Positions 45,594-54,121 of a stretch of 64,000 bases of DNA are shown piece after piece. Where the stretch lies: the NCBI RefSeq assembly GCF_015624425.1, contig NZ_CP049919.1, positions 2,542,001 through 2,606,000 of the forward strand, given 5' to 3'. A program made the position numbers and the translations under genes. The DNA is from Roseateles sp. DAIF2. GTDB taxonomy: Bacteria; Pseudomonadota; Gammaproteobacteria; Burkholderiales; Burkholderiaceae_C. Each line of letters opens with the position of its first letter. The stretch's first letter is position 1. The notes below the pieces were generated by a model. It did not search any database. It saw only the letters and a list, made by a program, of their open reading frames with translations, and was not told where the DNA came from.

Positions 45594-46460
45594 TCAGAAG
45601 CCGGCGCCGGGCCGGGCCAGGTAGTCCCGTTCGGCCGCGCTGCTGGGGCGGCCCAGGGCGGCGTTGCGATGCGGAAAGCGGCCGAACTGCTCGATCAAGA
45701 CCAGGTGGCGCTGCGCATAGTCCGCGATCGCGGTCAGCTCGGGCGCGGCCGCGGCCAGCGCCTCGAACAGCGCGACGCTGCGCCGCTGCAGCGCCAGATC
45801 CTCGGCATGCTCCAGCGGCAGGTAGGCGAAGACGCGCTGCAGCGGCGTCAGCTGCGCATCCAGCCCGGCATCGATCAAGGCCAGCGCGGCCTCGCGCGCC
45901 AGTGCATCGCCGGCAAAGGCGCGCGCCTGGTCGCGGAAGCTGTTGCGGGTGAACTGGTCCAGCAGCAGGATGCGGGCCAGCGCACCATGGGCACCGGCGG
46001 CGTCCCAGTCGCGCAGCTCGCCCTGCAGCGCCTGCTCGAGCAAGGGCCCGAAGCGGTCGCGGATCTCGGCATCGAAGGCCGAGTTCTTGCTGAACCAGGC
46101 GCCGCGCGCGACGCCGTCCTCCGCGCCGCCGGGCAGATCGAACCAGAAGTTCAGCACCCGCTGGGCCGCCGGCGGTGCGGTCAGACGCAGCCAGGCCGGG
46201 TGGCGCTGCAGATGGCGCGCGGCATAGCTGCACTGCGCGTCCAGTCGCAGCTCGCGTGGCGCCAGCCAGGCCAGCACATGCTCGACCAGGCGCGCGGCCA
46301 GGCCGCGGCCGCGCAGCGCCGGGTCGACGATGGTGTGGGTCAGCACGAACAGCCCGGGTTCGGGTCGCTCGTATTCGATGTAGAGCGGATGCCCGTCCAG
46401 CTCGGCCTCGAAGCGGCGGCGCGGCTCGTCATGGCGGATCGCCAGCTCCGCGCCGCTCAT
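45594..46460 (-). CDS. GNAT (YjdJ-type) - DUF924 fusion protein
   Basis: 288 residues. Residues 1-95 match the small acetyltransferase-like family of YjdJ (DGHPLYIEYERP, THTIVDPALRGRGLAARLVEHVL, YAARHLQRHPAW); the acetyl-CoA loop RGRGLA is intact. From about residue 98 (AAQRVLNFWFDLPGG) to the end is a complete DUF924 domain (LLLDQFTRNSFRDQARAFAGD, YLPLEHAED, FGRFPHRNAALGR). Both parts are in one frame with no stop, and the fusion point has no linker. DUF924 function is unknown to me. The gene overlaps the prolyl oligopeptidase stop by four bases and is its downstream partner. Confidence 0.85.
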   Translation of the reverse strand: MSGAELAIRHDEPRRRFEAELDGHPLYIEYERPEPGLFVLTHTIVDPALRGRGLAARLVEHVLAWLAPRELRLDAQCSYAARHLQRHPAWLRLTAPPAAQRVLNFWFDLPGGAEDGVARGAWFSKNSAFDAEIRDRFGPLLEQALQGELRDWDAAGAHGALARILLLDQFTRNSFRDQARAFAGDALAREAALALIDAGLDAQLTPLQRVFAYLPLEHAEDLALQRRSVALFEALAAAAPELTAIADYAQRHLVLIEQFGRFPHRNAALGRPSSAAERDYLARPGAGF

Positions 46461-48550
46461 CGCCGAGCCTCGCCACCCAGTTGCTGCCAGAGGTAGCTGT
46501 ATTCGAGCGCCTGCAAGGTGGCGCGCTGCTCGTTGTCGGCCGCGCCGCCATGGCCGCCCTCGATGTTCTCGTAGTACAGCAGCGCATGGCCCTGTTCGAG
46601 CAGGCGCGCCGCCATCTTGCGCGCATGGCCGGGATGGACGCGGTCGTCGCGGGTCGAGGTGGTGAACAGGATCTGCGGATAGCGCCGCTCAGCGCGGGCG
46701 TTCTGGTAGGGGCTGTAGCGCGAGATCACCGCCCAGTCCTCGGCCTTGTCCGGGTCGCCGTACTCGGCCATCCAGGAGGCGCCGGCCAGCAGCTTGTGGT
46801 AGCGCCGCATGTCCAGCAGCGGCACCTGGCAGACCACCGCATTGAAGAGTTCGGGGCGCTGCATCGCCACCGCGCCGACCAGCAGGCCGCCGTTGCTGCC
46901 GCCCATGATGCCCAGCTGCTGCGGGCTTGTGATGCCGCGCGCGACCAGGTCCTCGGCCACCGCGATGAAGTCGTCGTAGCTCTTCTGCTTCTTGTCCAGG
47001 ATCGCGGCCTGGTGCCAGGCCGGGCCGAACTCGCCGCCGCCGCGGATATTGGCCAGCACCAGCACGCCGCCGTCGCGATACCAGGCGCGGCCGAAGCCGC
47101 CCGAGTACCAGGGCTGCAGGCTGACCTCGAAGCCGCCATAGCCGTACAGCAGGGTCGGGTTGCGGCTGTTCGCACTGGCGCCGGCGGGCCAGATCACGAA
47201 GTAGGGCACGGCCGTGCCGTCGGCGCTCTGGGCGAAGAACTGCTCGGCGTGCATGCCGGCGGCGTCGAACTGCGGCACCCGTGCCTTCAGCGGCTCGCGC
47301 GTGTCGATGCCGGCATGGGCCAGCGACAGGGTGTCGGGCGTCAGGAAATCGGTGTAGCTGAGCAGGTACTGGTCGGCCAGCGCATCCTCGGGCAGCTCGT
47401 TGTCGTGCAGGCCGGCGATGCCCAGGGTGCCGGGGAAGGGGGCCTCGATGCGGCGCAACGCGGGCGGCTGCACGCCGAAGTCCCATTCCTCCAGGCGGCT
47501 GGCGACGTTGTCGGAGAGGTTCAGGATCAGGTGCCGGCGCGTCAGCGTGTAATCGGCCAGCGAGCAGGTCGGCGTCGGCGCGAACAGCAGGGTGAATTCG
47601 CGCGCGCCGGCCAGATAGGCCGCGGCATCGGCCAGCAGCAGCGATCCGGAGACGAAGTCGCGGCCGCCGACCGACCAGTCGCTGCGCAGCGAGATCAAGA
47701 GGCGCGGGCCCCAGAACTGCGGCTGCGCATCGGCCGGCAGGTCCAGCTTGGCAAGGCCGCCGTCGGCGCCGAGCAGGAAGCTGACCTGGTGGTAGAAGTC
47801 CAGCGCGCGGGTGAACAGGGTGCGCTCGAAGCCAGGCATGTGGTCCACATGCACCGAGGCGGCGACGTCCTGCGTCTCGCCCTCGAACACCGTGACGGCC
47901 TGTTCCAGCGGCGTGCCGCGGTGCCAGCGCTTGATCACCCGCACATAGCCGGAATCGGTCAGCGAGCCGGGGCCGAAGTCGGTGCCGACATAGATCGTGT
48001 CCTCATCGATCCAGTCGACCTGGCTCTTGGCCTCGGGCAGCTGGAAACCGTCCGGCACGAAACGCTTCTCGACCAGGTCGAACTCGCGCACCACATGGGC
48101 GTCGGCGCCGCCGCGCGACAGCGACACCAGGCAGCGCCGGTACTCGGGTGCCAGCGCCGCGGCGCCGGCGAAGACCCAGCTCTCCTGCTCCGCCGCGCCC
48201 AGCGCGTCCAGGTCCAGCACCGTCTCCCAGGCCGGTTCGGCCTTGCGGTACTCGGCCAGGCTGCAGCGCCGCCACAGGCCGCGCTTGTGCTGCTGGTCCT
48301 GCCAGAGGTTGTAGAACCAGTCGCCGCGCCGCGTGACCGCGGGGATGCGGTCGCTGGCGTTCAGCACCTCCAGCAGCTCGCGACGCAGCCGCGGATAGTC
48401 CGCATGGGCCTGCAGCCGGGCCAGGCTCTGCGCATTGCGCTCGCGCACCCAGGCCAGGGCGCGCTCGCCCTGCACCTCCTCCAGCCACAGATACGGATCG
48501 TCTTTGTCGTTCTTCTCCTCCGGCTTGCCGGGGGGCAGGTCTTGCGTCAT
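46457..48550 (-). CDS. S9A prolyl oligopeptidase family serine peptidase
   Basis: 697 residues. N-terminal YLWLEEVQGERALAWVRERN and a beta-propeller region to about residue 420, then the alpha/beta-hydrolase domain with GGSNGG (nucleophile Ser552), the Asp in STRDDRVHPGH and the His in EGGHGG. The family cuts short peptides after proline. No signal peptide is visible, so it is cytoplasmic. Normal length. Cotranslated with the GNAT-DUF924 gene. Confidence 0.94.
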   Translation of the reverse strand: MTQDLPPGKPEEKNDKDDPYLWLEEVQGERALAWVRERNAQSLARLQAHADYPRLRRELLEVLNASDRIPAVTRRGDWFYNLWQDQQHKRGLWRRCSLAEYRKAEPAWETVLDLDALGAAEQESWVFAGAAALAPEYRRCLVSLSRGGADAHVVREFDLVEKRFVPDGFQLPEAKSQVDWIDEDTIYVGTDFGPGSLTDSGYVRVIKRWHRGTPLEQAVTVFEGETQDVAASVHVDHMPGFERTLFTRALDFYHQVSFLLGADGGLAKLDLPADAQPQFWGPRLLISLRSDWSVGGRDFVSGSLLLADAAAYLAGAREFTLLFAPTPTCSLADYTLTRRHLILNLSDNVASRLEEWDFGVQPPALRRIEAPFPGTLGIAGLHDNELPEDALADQYLLSYTDFLTPDTLSLAHAGIDTREPLKARVPQFDAAGMHAEQFFAQSADGTAVPYFVIWPAGASANSRNPTLLYGYGGFEVSLQPWYSGGFGRAWYRDGGVLVLANIRGGGEFGPAWHQAAILDKKQKSYDDFIAVAEDLVARGITSPQQLGIMGGSNGGLLVGAVAMQRPELFNAVVCQVPLLDMRRYHKLLAGASWMAEYGDPDKAEDWAVISRYSPYQNARAERRYPQILFTTSTRDDRVHPGHARKMAARLLEQGHALLYYENIEGGHGGAADNEQRATLQALEYSYLWQQLGGEARR

Positions 48551-48572
48551 TGGATCGTCTCCCTAAATGCGT

Positions 48573-49133
48573 TCAGTCACTCCCGAGCTTAAGCGCTTGC
48601 GGCGTGATCTCGACCGACGCATGGGGGGTGGACATGTGGATGATGCCGTCCTGCACCATCACCTGCAGCTGCATGCTGCGCTCGGCCAGCGCGGCCAGGG
48701 CCTGCGACTGCTCGGCCGGGATCTGCCAGACCGTCAGCTTGGGCGCGCGGGTCAGCTTGCCCGCCAGCTGGCCCCACCAGACCGGGGTGCTGCTGGCGTA
48801 GGAGATCACCGTGACGCGATCGGCGCGGCCATGGGCCTTCATGATGCGGCGATCGTCGGGCTGACCCAGGTCGATCCAGTGCACCACGTCGCCGGTCAGG
48901 TCCAGCTGCCAGAGCTCGGGCTCGTCGACATCGGACAGGCCCTTGGTGAACTCCAGCCGGCCGCGCAGCTCGTCGGCGGGCACATGCAGCGCATAGGCCA
49001 GGATGCGCACCATCATGCGCTCATCGGTTTCCGAAGGGTGGCGGGCGATGGTCAGGTTGTGGTCGCCGTAGACATGGCGGTCCATGTCGGCGATCTGCAG
49101 CTGGGCTTTGTGGATGGTAGCTTTGAGCGCCAT
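48573..49133 (-). CDS. yaeQ: YaeQ family protein
   Basis: 186 residues. MALKATIHKAQLQIADMDRH is the conserved YaeQ N-terminus and the rest (HPSETDERMMVRILAYAL, WIDLGQPDDRRIMKA) matches end to end. YaeQ has a PD-(D/E)XK nuclease-like fold; its activity is not established. The ATG at 49133 gives the family start; a longer in-frame reading is not conserved. Divergent from the coiled-coil protein gene across 104 bases. Confidence 0.93.
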   Translation of the reverse strand: MALKATIHKAQLQIADMDRHVYGDHNLTIARHPSETDERMMVRILAYALHVPADELRGRLEFTKGLSDVDEPELWQLDLTGDVVHWIDLGQPDDRRIMKAHGRADRVTVISYASSTPVWWGQLAGKLTRAPKLTVWQIPAEQSQALAALAERSMQLQVMVQDGIIHMSTPHASVEITPQALKLGSD

Positions 49134-49237
49134 GGCGAACTTGGTTACGAGGCGAAACCCGCAATTATCAGGCCGTGGCATGATGCCGCCCTGGCGCCGT
49201 GATCCGGTGCTTTTTCTTGTCGAGAAGAGTTCTGCAC

Positions 49238-49903
49238 ATGAAACAACGTCTCCTGCTCTGCACCCTGATCGTGGCCGCGCTGCCTGCCCTGGCCCAGGTC
49301 GCGACCAACCCGAACGCCAAGGTCGACCCGAAGAACAACAAGGTCAGCCGCCCGGTGGTCGAGAAGCCCAAGGTCAAGCTGATGACGCGCGACGAGCTGC
49401 GCGCCTGCCTGATCCGCTTCGACAAGAACGAGGCCGACGCCAAGGACATCAAGGCTGCGCAGGAGGCGAATGCCAAGGAGCGCGCCGACATGCTCAAGCT
49501 CAAGGAAGAGCTGACCCAGGCCGGCCAGTCGCTGAACACCGGCGCCGCCGAGCTGAAGGCGGAGCGCGAAGGCCTGATCAAGTCGCAGGAGGGCCTGAAG
49601 GAGCAGATCGCCAAGCTGGAGCGCGCCGACGCCGAGAAGGTGCTGGCCGACTACAAAGCCAAGGCCGCCGCGCATGACGTCAAGATCGACGCCTACAACC
49701 AGGCCAAGAACAAGTACGCCGAGGATGCCAAGGGCTTCGATGCCAAGGTCGAGTCCCACAACAAGAACACGAAAGACCTGCAGGCCCGCACCGAGACCCA
49801 TCTGGACGAGGTCGACGACTGGAAGAACGAGTGCAGCAAGAAGTCCTATGACGAGGCCGACGAGATCGCGGTCCGCAAGGAACTCGGCCAGACCAAGAAG
49901 TAA
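49238..49903 (+). CDS. Secreted coiled-coil protein, function unknown
   Basis: 221 residues. Signal peptide MKQRLLLCTLIVAALPALAQ, cleaved about residue 20. The mature part is very rich in Lys, Glu, Ala and Asp, with heptad-like helices from about 45 to 200 (LKEELTQAGQSL, LKEQIAKLERADAEKVL). Two cysteines (Cys in LRACLIRF and NECSKKS) may bond the two ends of the hairpin. I do not recognise the family. The start is chosen because it gives a clean signal peptide. Followed by a good terminator, so monocistronic. Confidence 0.8.
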   Translation: MKQRLLLCTLIVAALPALAQVATNPNAKVDPKNNKVSRPVVEKPKVKLMTRDELRACLIRFDKNEADAKDIKAAQEANAKERADMLKLKEELTQAGQSLNTGAAELKAEREGLIKSQEGLKEQIAKLERADAEKVLADYKAKAAAHDVKIDAYNQAKNKYAEDAKGFDAKVESHNKNTKDLQARTETHLDEVDDWKNECSKKSYDEADEIAVRKELGQTKK

Positions 49904-49942
49904 GTGATCCAGCGCCGCGGCGGGCCCGCGGCTCGCGCGAGC

Positions 49943-49975
49943 AACGGCGCCGCCCCGCCTCGGGACGGCGCCGTT
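49943..49975 (+). terminator. Rho-independent terminator
   Basis: AACGGCGCCG (49943-49952) and CGGCGCCGTT (49966-49975), a 10-bp perfect stem that extends by GCA/TGC with a bulge, followed by TGCTTTTCTT. It ends the transcript of the secreted coiled-coil gene before prlC. Confidence 0.85.
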
Positions 49976-50032
49976 TGCTTTTCTTACAATCGAGCGCCCC
50001 ATGAGGGCCCACTACACCGAGACAAACAAGCC

Positions 50033-52087
50033 ATGAGCCACGCCACCAATCCCCTGCTGCAGGACTGGACCGATGCCTACGGTCTGCCGCCGTTCGCCCA
50101 GATCGAGGCCGCCCAGTTCGCGCCCGCCTTCGAGGCCGCGCTGGCCCAGCACCGCGCCGAGCTGGACGCGATCGCCGCCCAGACCGCCGCGCCGGACTTC
50201 GAGAACACGCTGGCGGCCTTCGACCGCAGCGGCCGCCTGCTGACCAAGCTGGAGCACCTGTTCCACACCCTGGCGGCCTCGGCCACCTCGCCCGAGCTGC
50301 AGGCCGCCCAGCGCGCGCTGGCGGCGCCGCTGGCGGCCCATGGCAATGCGGTCTACATGCATGCCGAGCTGTTCAAGCGCGTCGACGCGCTGTACGGCGA
50401 GCGCCAGGCGCTGGGCCTGGCGCCGCAGCAGCTGCGTCTGCTGGAGCGGGTGCATCTGGACTTCGTGCGCGCCGGCGCCAAGCTGCAGGGCGAGGCGCAG
50501 CGGCGCTATGCCAAGGTGGTCGAGCGCCTGGCCGAGCTCTACACCCTGTTCGGCCAGAATGTGCTGGCCGACGAGAGCGGCTATCAGCTGGTGCTGCAGG
50601 GCGAGGAGGAACTGGCCGGCCTGCCGGACTTCGTGCGTGCCGCCGCGCGCCAGGCCGGCGCGGACCGCGGCCTGGCCGAGGGCCAGCATGCGATCACCCT
50701 GTCGCGCTCGCATATCGTGCCCTTCCTGACCTTCAGCGCGCGGCGTGACCTGCGCGAACAAGCCTGGCGCGCTTGGGTGGGCCGCGGCGAGAAGGCCGGT
50801 GCCACCGACAATCGCGCGGTCGCGCAGGAGATCCTGACCCTGCGCAACGAGCAGGCGCGCCTGCATGGCTATGCCTGCTACGCCGACTATGCGCTGGCCG
50901 ACACGATGGCCGGCACGCGCGACGCCGTGATGGGCCTGCTGGACCAGGTCTGGGAACCGGCCAAGGCCGCGGCCCAGGCCGAGCGCGAGCAGCTTGAAGG
51001 CATGATGGCCTCGCTGGGCCACGACTTCGCGCTCGAGGCCTGGGACTGGCGCTACTACGCCGAGAAGGTGCGCAAGGCGCGCTACGAGCTCGACGAGGCC
51101 GAGGTCAAGCCTTACTTCCCGCTGGACGCGATGGTCGAGGCGCTGTTCGACTGCGCCGGCCGCCTGTTCGGCCTGAAGTTCGTGGCCCGCCCCGAGGTGG
51201 CCGGCTACCACGCCGATGCCAAGGTCTACGAGGTGCAGGGCGCCGACGGTACCCTGCGCGGCGTCTTCATGCAGGACAACTTCGCGCGCGCCACCAAGCG
51301 CAGCGGCGCCTGGATGAACGCGCTGCGCTGGCAGGCCAGGAACGGCATCGGCGCGGTGCCGGTGATCCTGAACAACAACAACTTCGCCAAGGGCGCGCCG
51401 GGCGAGCCGACCCTGCTGTCCTTCGACGACGCGCGCACCCTGTTCCATGAATTCGGCCATGGTCTGCATGGGCTGCTGTCGGACGTCGAGTACGAGCGCC
51501 TGTCGGGCACCCAGGTGCTGCGCGACTTCGTCGAGCTGCCCTCGCAGATCTTCGAGCATTGGATCACCGAGCCCGAGGTGCTGAAGCAGCATGCCCGCCA
51601 CTACAAGACCGGCGAGGCCATCCCCGACGCGCTGCTGGCCAAGATCAAGGCGGCCGAGCTGTTCAACCAGGGCTACGAGACGGTGCGCTACACCGCCAGC
51701 GCCCTGGTCGACATGGCCGCGCATGCGCTGACCGATGCGGCCGGCCCCGACATCACCGCCTTCGAGGCCGAGACCATGGCCGCCTACGGCCTGCCGGCGG
51801 CGATCGGCATGAACCACCGCCTGGCGCATTTCCAGCATCTGTTCAGCGGCAGCGGCTATGCGGCCGGCTACTACGTCTATATGTGGGCCGAGGTGCTGGA
51901 CGCGGACGGCTATGAGGCCTTCGTCGAGGCCGGTAGCCCCTTCGACCCGGCGGTCGCGGCCAAGCTGCTGACCAATATCTACTCCAGCGGCAACAGCCGC
52001 GAGCCGCGCGAGGCCTACCGCGCCTTCCGCGGGCGCGATGCCCAGGTGGAGCCGATGCTGCGCGGCCGGGGCCTGCTGCCGGCCTGA
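50033..52087 (+). CDS. prlC: Oligopeptidase A (M3 zinc metallopeptidase)
   Basis: 684 residues. Zinc motif FHEFGHGLHG with His472 and His476, and the later Glu ligand in the ELPSQIFEHW region. NPLLQDW...LPPFAQIEA at the start and GYAAGYYVYMWAEVLDADGYEAF near the end match OpdA/PrlC. It degrades signal peptides and short peptides in the cytoplasm. The ATG at 50033 gives the normal family length. Confidence 0.95.
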   Translation: MSHATNPLLQDWTDAYGLPPFAQIEAAQFAPAFEAALAQHRAELDAIAAQTAAPDFENTLAAFDRSGRLLTKLEHLFHTLAASATSPELQAAQRALAAPLAAHGNAVYMHAELFKRVDALYGERQALGLAPQQLRLLERVHLDFVRAGAKLQGEAQRRYAKVVERLAELYTLFGQNVLADESGYQLVLQGEEELAGLPDFVRAAARQAGADRGLAEGQHAITLSRSHIVPFLTFSARRDLREQAWRAWVGRGEKAGATDNRAVAQEILTLRNEQARLHGYACYADYALADTMAGTRDAVMGLLDQVWEPAKAAAQAEREQLEGMMASLGHDFALEAWDWRYYAEKVRKARYELDEAEVKPYFPLDAMVEALFDCAGRLFGLKFVARPEVAGYHADAKVYEVQGADGTLRGVFMQDNFARATKRSGAWMNALRWQARNGIGAVPVILNNNNFAKGAPGEPTLLSFDDARTLFHEFGHGLHGLLSDVEYERLSGTQVLRDFVELPSQIFEHWITEPEVLKQHARHYKTGEAIPDALLAKIKAAELFNQGYETVRYTASALVDMAAHALTDAAGPDITAFEAETMAAYGLPAAIGMNHRLAHFQHLFSGSGYAAGYYVYMWAEVLDADGYEAFVEAGSPFDPAVAAKLLTNIYSSGNSREPREAYRAFRGRDAQVEPMLRGRGLLPA

Positions 52088-52100
52088 GCGGTGCCGCTCA
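52085..52100. other. Hairpin spanning convergent stop codons
   Basis: TGAGCGG-TG-CCGCTCA includes both the prlC TGA and the complementary stop of the response regulator gene. A second stem, GACGCCCG (52101-52108) with CGGGCGTC (52117-52124), follows at once. Neither has a T tract. They may together act as a bidirectional transcription barrier. Confidence 0.4.
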
Positions 52101-52520
52101 GACGCCCGTTGGGAAGCGGGCGTCCAGCCCCGCCAGGAAGCGCTTGAAATCGATCGGCTTGGTCCAGTAGTCGGCGAAGCCGGCGCTCAGCGCGCGCCGG
52201 ATGTCCTCCGGCATCGCGTTGGCCGAGAGCGCGATGCAGGGGATGGCGGCGGTCAGCGGGTCCAGGCGCAGGCGCCGCAGCACCTCGTAGCCATCGACAT
52301 CGGGCAGTTGCATGTCCAGCAGGATCAGGTCGGGCCGCAGTTCGCGTGCCCGGGCCAGGCCCTGGGCGCCATCGTCCGCGCAATCCAGGCTCAGCTGCGG
52401 GCGCTGCGCCACCAGCTCCTGCACCACCAGCTGGTTCACCGGGTTGTCTTCGATATAGAGCAGCCGTCCGGCCGGATGAGGGTTCGGCACGGTGTCGGGG
52501 AACTGCTGGGAATCGGGCAC
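52098..52520 (-). CDS. Receiver-only response regulator (orphan)
   Basis: 140 residues. Receiver domain after an 18-residue start: acidic pair IED at 23-25, phosphoacceptor Asp69 in LILLDMQLPD, Lys in YWTKPID. The pattern (YIEDNPVNQLVV) is that of receivers detached from hybrid kinases. No output domain and no adjacent kinase. It could accept phosphate from one of the hybrid kinases through an HPt, for example that of the kinase at 20920-23142, but there is no direct sign of this. Confidence 0.88.
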   Translation of the reverse strand: MPDSQQFPDTVPNPHPAGRLLYIEDNPVNQLVVQELVAQRPQLSLDCADDGAQGLARARELRPDLILLDMQLPDVDGYEVLRRLRLDPLTAAIPCIALSANAMPEDIRRALSAGFADYWTKPIDFKRFLAGLDARFPTGV

Positions 52521-52717
52521 GGCGGGGTCAAACGGCTGAAAAAGTACGGCTCAACTTTAGCGCGCCTGGGCTGCGGGTTAACCCTGTTCGTCGCGTCGAG
52601 CGACAGTTCATCGTATCCAAACGTGTGCCGGTCGCGCGGCCGTGGTGCCTAGGGTTTACGCCAGGCACAGTGCTTTCCATCGAGACCCGCCGCGGTCTTG
52701 GCCAACGGGAGCACGAC

Positions 52718-52984
52718 ATGACAAACACGAATCAACGGCCCTCGGGTTTCGGGATCGGCCATCGCCTGGTGCTGGCCATGCTGGGCCTGGCGCTGCTGCT
52801 GGCCGGCCTGGCCGGCGAACGTCCGGCGGTGACGCAACTGCCGCGGGTCGAGATCAGCGGCAAGAGCCTCGCGACCCTGGCGGCCGAGGGGCGCATCGAG
52901 CGCCTGCCGCGCGTGCTGGTCGAGGGGCGCAGCCTCGAGGGTCGACGCCTGGCGGCCGTCGAGGCCGAGGCCCGCACCAATTGA
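52718..52984 (+). CDS. Small single-pass membrane or secreted protein with internal duplication
   Basis: 88 residues. One hydrophobic segment (LVLAMLGLALLLAGLAG, about 17-33), then a repeated motif: QLPRVEISGKSL at 40-51 and RLPRVLVEGRSL at 62-73. GGGAG lies 8 bases before the ATG. No family recognised. The 197-base region upstream (52521-52717) holds only its own and the divergent regulator's promoters as far as I can see. Confidence 0.65.
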   Translation: MTNTNQRPSGFGIGHRLVLAMLGLALLLAGLAGERPAVTQLPRVEISGKSLATLAAEGRIERLPRVLVEGRSLEGRRLAAVEAEARTN

Positions 52985-53032
52985 ATAAGTTGATGTCATC
53001 ATGCGGGCCTCGATGAGCACTGAGCCCTGACG

Positions 53033-53794
53033 ATGACCTCCGACACTTCTTCCCTCATCCGCTATGCGATGGTGACCGGCGCCGGCAGCGGCATCGGCCG
53101 CGCCTGCGCCCAGGCCCTGATGGGGGCCGGCTACCGCGTGGCCCTGGTCGGGCGGCGCGCCGAGGCGCTGGAGCAGACGGCGCAGTCGCACCCCGGGCGC
53201 GGCGTCGTGATGGCGGCCGATGTGGCCCGGCCCGAGGCGGTGGCGGCGTTGTTCGAGCGCGTGCGCGTCGAGTTCGGCCGGCTCGACCTGCTGTTCAACA
53301 ATGCCGGCATGTCGGCCCCCGCGGTGCCGATCGACGAGTTGAGCTTCGAGCAATGGCAGGCGGTGGTGGACGTCAACCTGAGCGGCAGCTTTCTCTGCGC
53401 CCAGGCCGCGTTCAAGCTGATGAAGACCCAGTCGCCGCGGGGCGGCCGCATCATCAACAACGGCTCGATCTCGGCCCATGCGCCGCGGCCGAACTCCGCG
53501 CCCTATACCGCGACCAAGCACGCGATCACCGGCCTGACCAAGTCGCTGGCGCTGGACGGCCGCGCCCATGGCATCGCCTGCGGCCAGATCGACATCGGCA
53601 ATGCGCTGACCGACATGGCCTACAAGATGACCCAGGGCGTGCCGCAGGCCAACGGCCAGATCGCGGTGGAGCCGACGATGGATGTGCGCCATGTGGCCGA
53701 AGCGCTGCTGCACATGGCGGCGCTGCCGCTGTCGGCCAATGTCTTGAATATGACGGTGATGGCCACATCTATGCCCTTTGTCGGGCGCGGCTGA
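53033..53794 (+). CDS. SDR-family oxidoreductase
   Basis: 253 residues. Rossmann motif GAGSGIGRA near 16-24, NNAG at about 90-93, catalytic Ser in [12 protein letters not shown] and YTATKHA (YxxxK). Classical short-chain dehydrogenase using NAD(P)H; substrate not predictable. Downstream by 48 bases from the small membrane protein gene and upstream of another small membrane protein gene. Confidence 0.9.
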   Translation: MTSDTSSLIRYAMVTGAGSGIGRACAQALMGAGYRVALVGRRAEALEQTAQSHPGRGVVMAADVARPEAVAALFERVRVEFGRLDLLFNNAGMSAPAVPIDELSFEQWQAVVDVNLSGSFLCAQAAFKLMKTQSPRGGRIINNGSISAHAPRPNSAPYTATKHAITGLTKSLALDGRAHGIACGQIDIGNALTDMAYKMTQGVPQANGQIAVEPTMDVRHVAEALLHMAALPLSANVLNMTVMATSMPFVGRG

Positions 53795-53836
53795 GCGCTC
53801 GCGCTCGTCCGTACTGCAGAAGAAAGAAAGGACTCC

Positions 53837-54112
53837 ATGCTCTCTGCCCTCGTCTCGTTCGCCGTGCGCCTGCTGCTGGCCGTCGCCACCGTGGTGCTGG
53901 TGCTGGCGCTGATGGGCGTGGCCCTGGTCACGATGCTGGGGCTGATGATCTGGAGCCTGGTCCGCGGCCGCAAGCCGGTGGTCGATCTGTCCGGCTTCGC
54001 CCGCGCGCGCCGCTTCCGTGCGGGCTCTGGCTCGAAGCGCGCGCCGGTCGGCGAGGTGGTGGATGTCGAGGTGCGCGAGGTCAGGCCGGAGCAGGCCCGG
54101 CTCGAGCCCTGA
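53837..54112 (+). CDS. Small membrane protein, function unknown
   Basis: 91 residues. A long hydrophobic stretch (LLLAVATVVLVLALMGVALVTMLGLMIW, about 12-40), then a basic cytoplasmic tail with KPVVDLSGFARARRFRAGSGSKRA and an acidic end. AGAAAGAAAGGA precedes the ATG, giving a clear ribosome site. Convergent with rsgA, 9 bases apart. No family recognised. Confidence 0.7.
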   Translation: MLSALVSFAVRLLLAVATVVLVLALMGVALVTMLGLMIWSLVRGRKPVVDLSGFARARRFRAGSGSKRAPVGEVVDVEVREVRPEQARLEP

Positions 54113-54121
54113 TCCCGCCGC

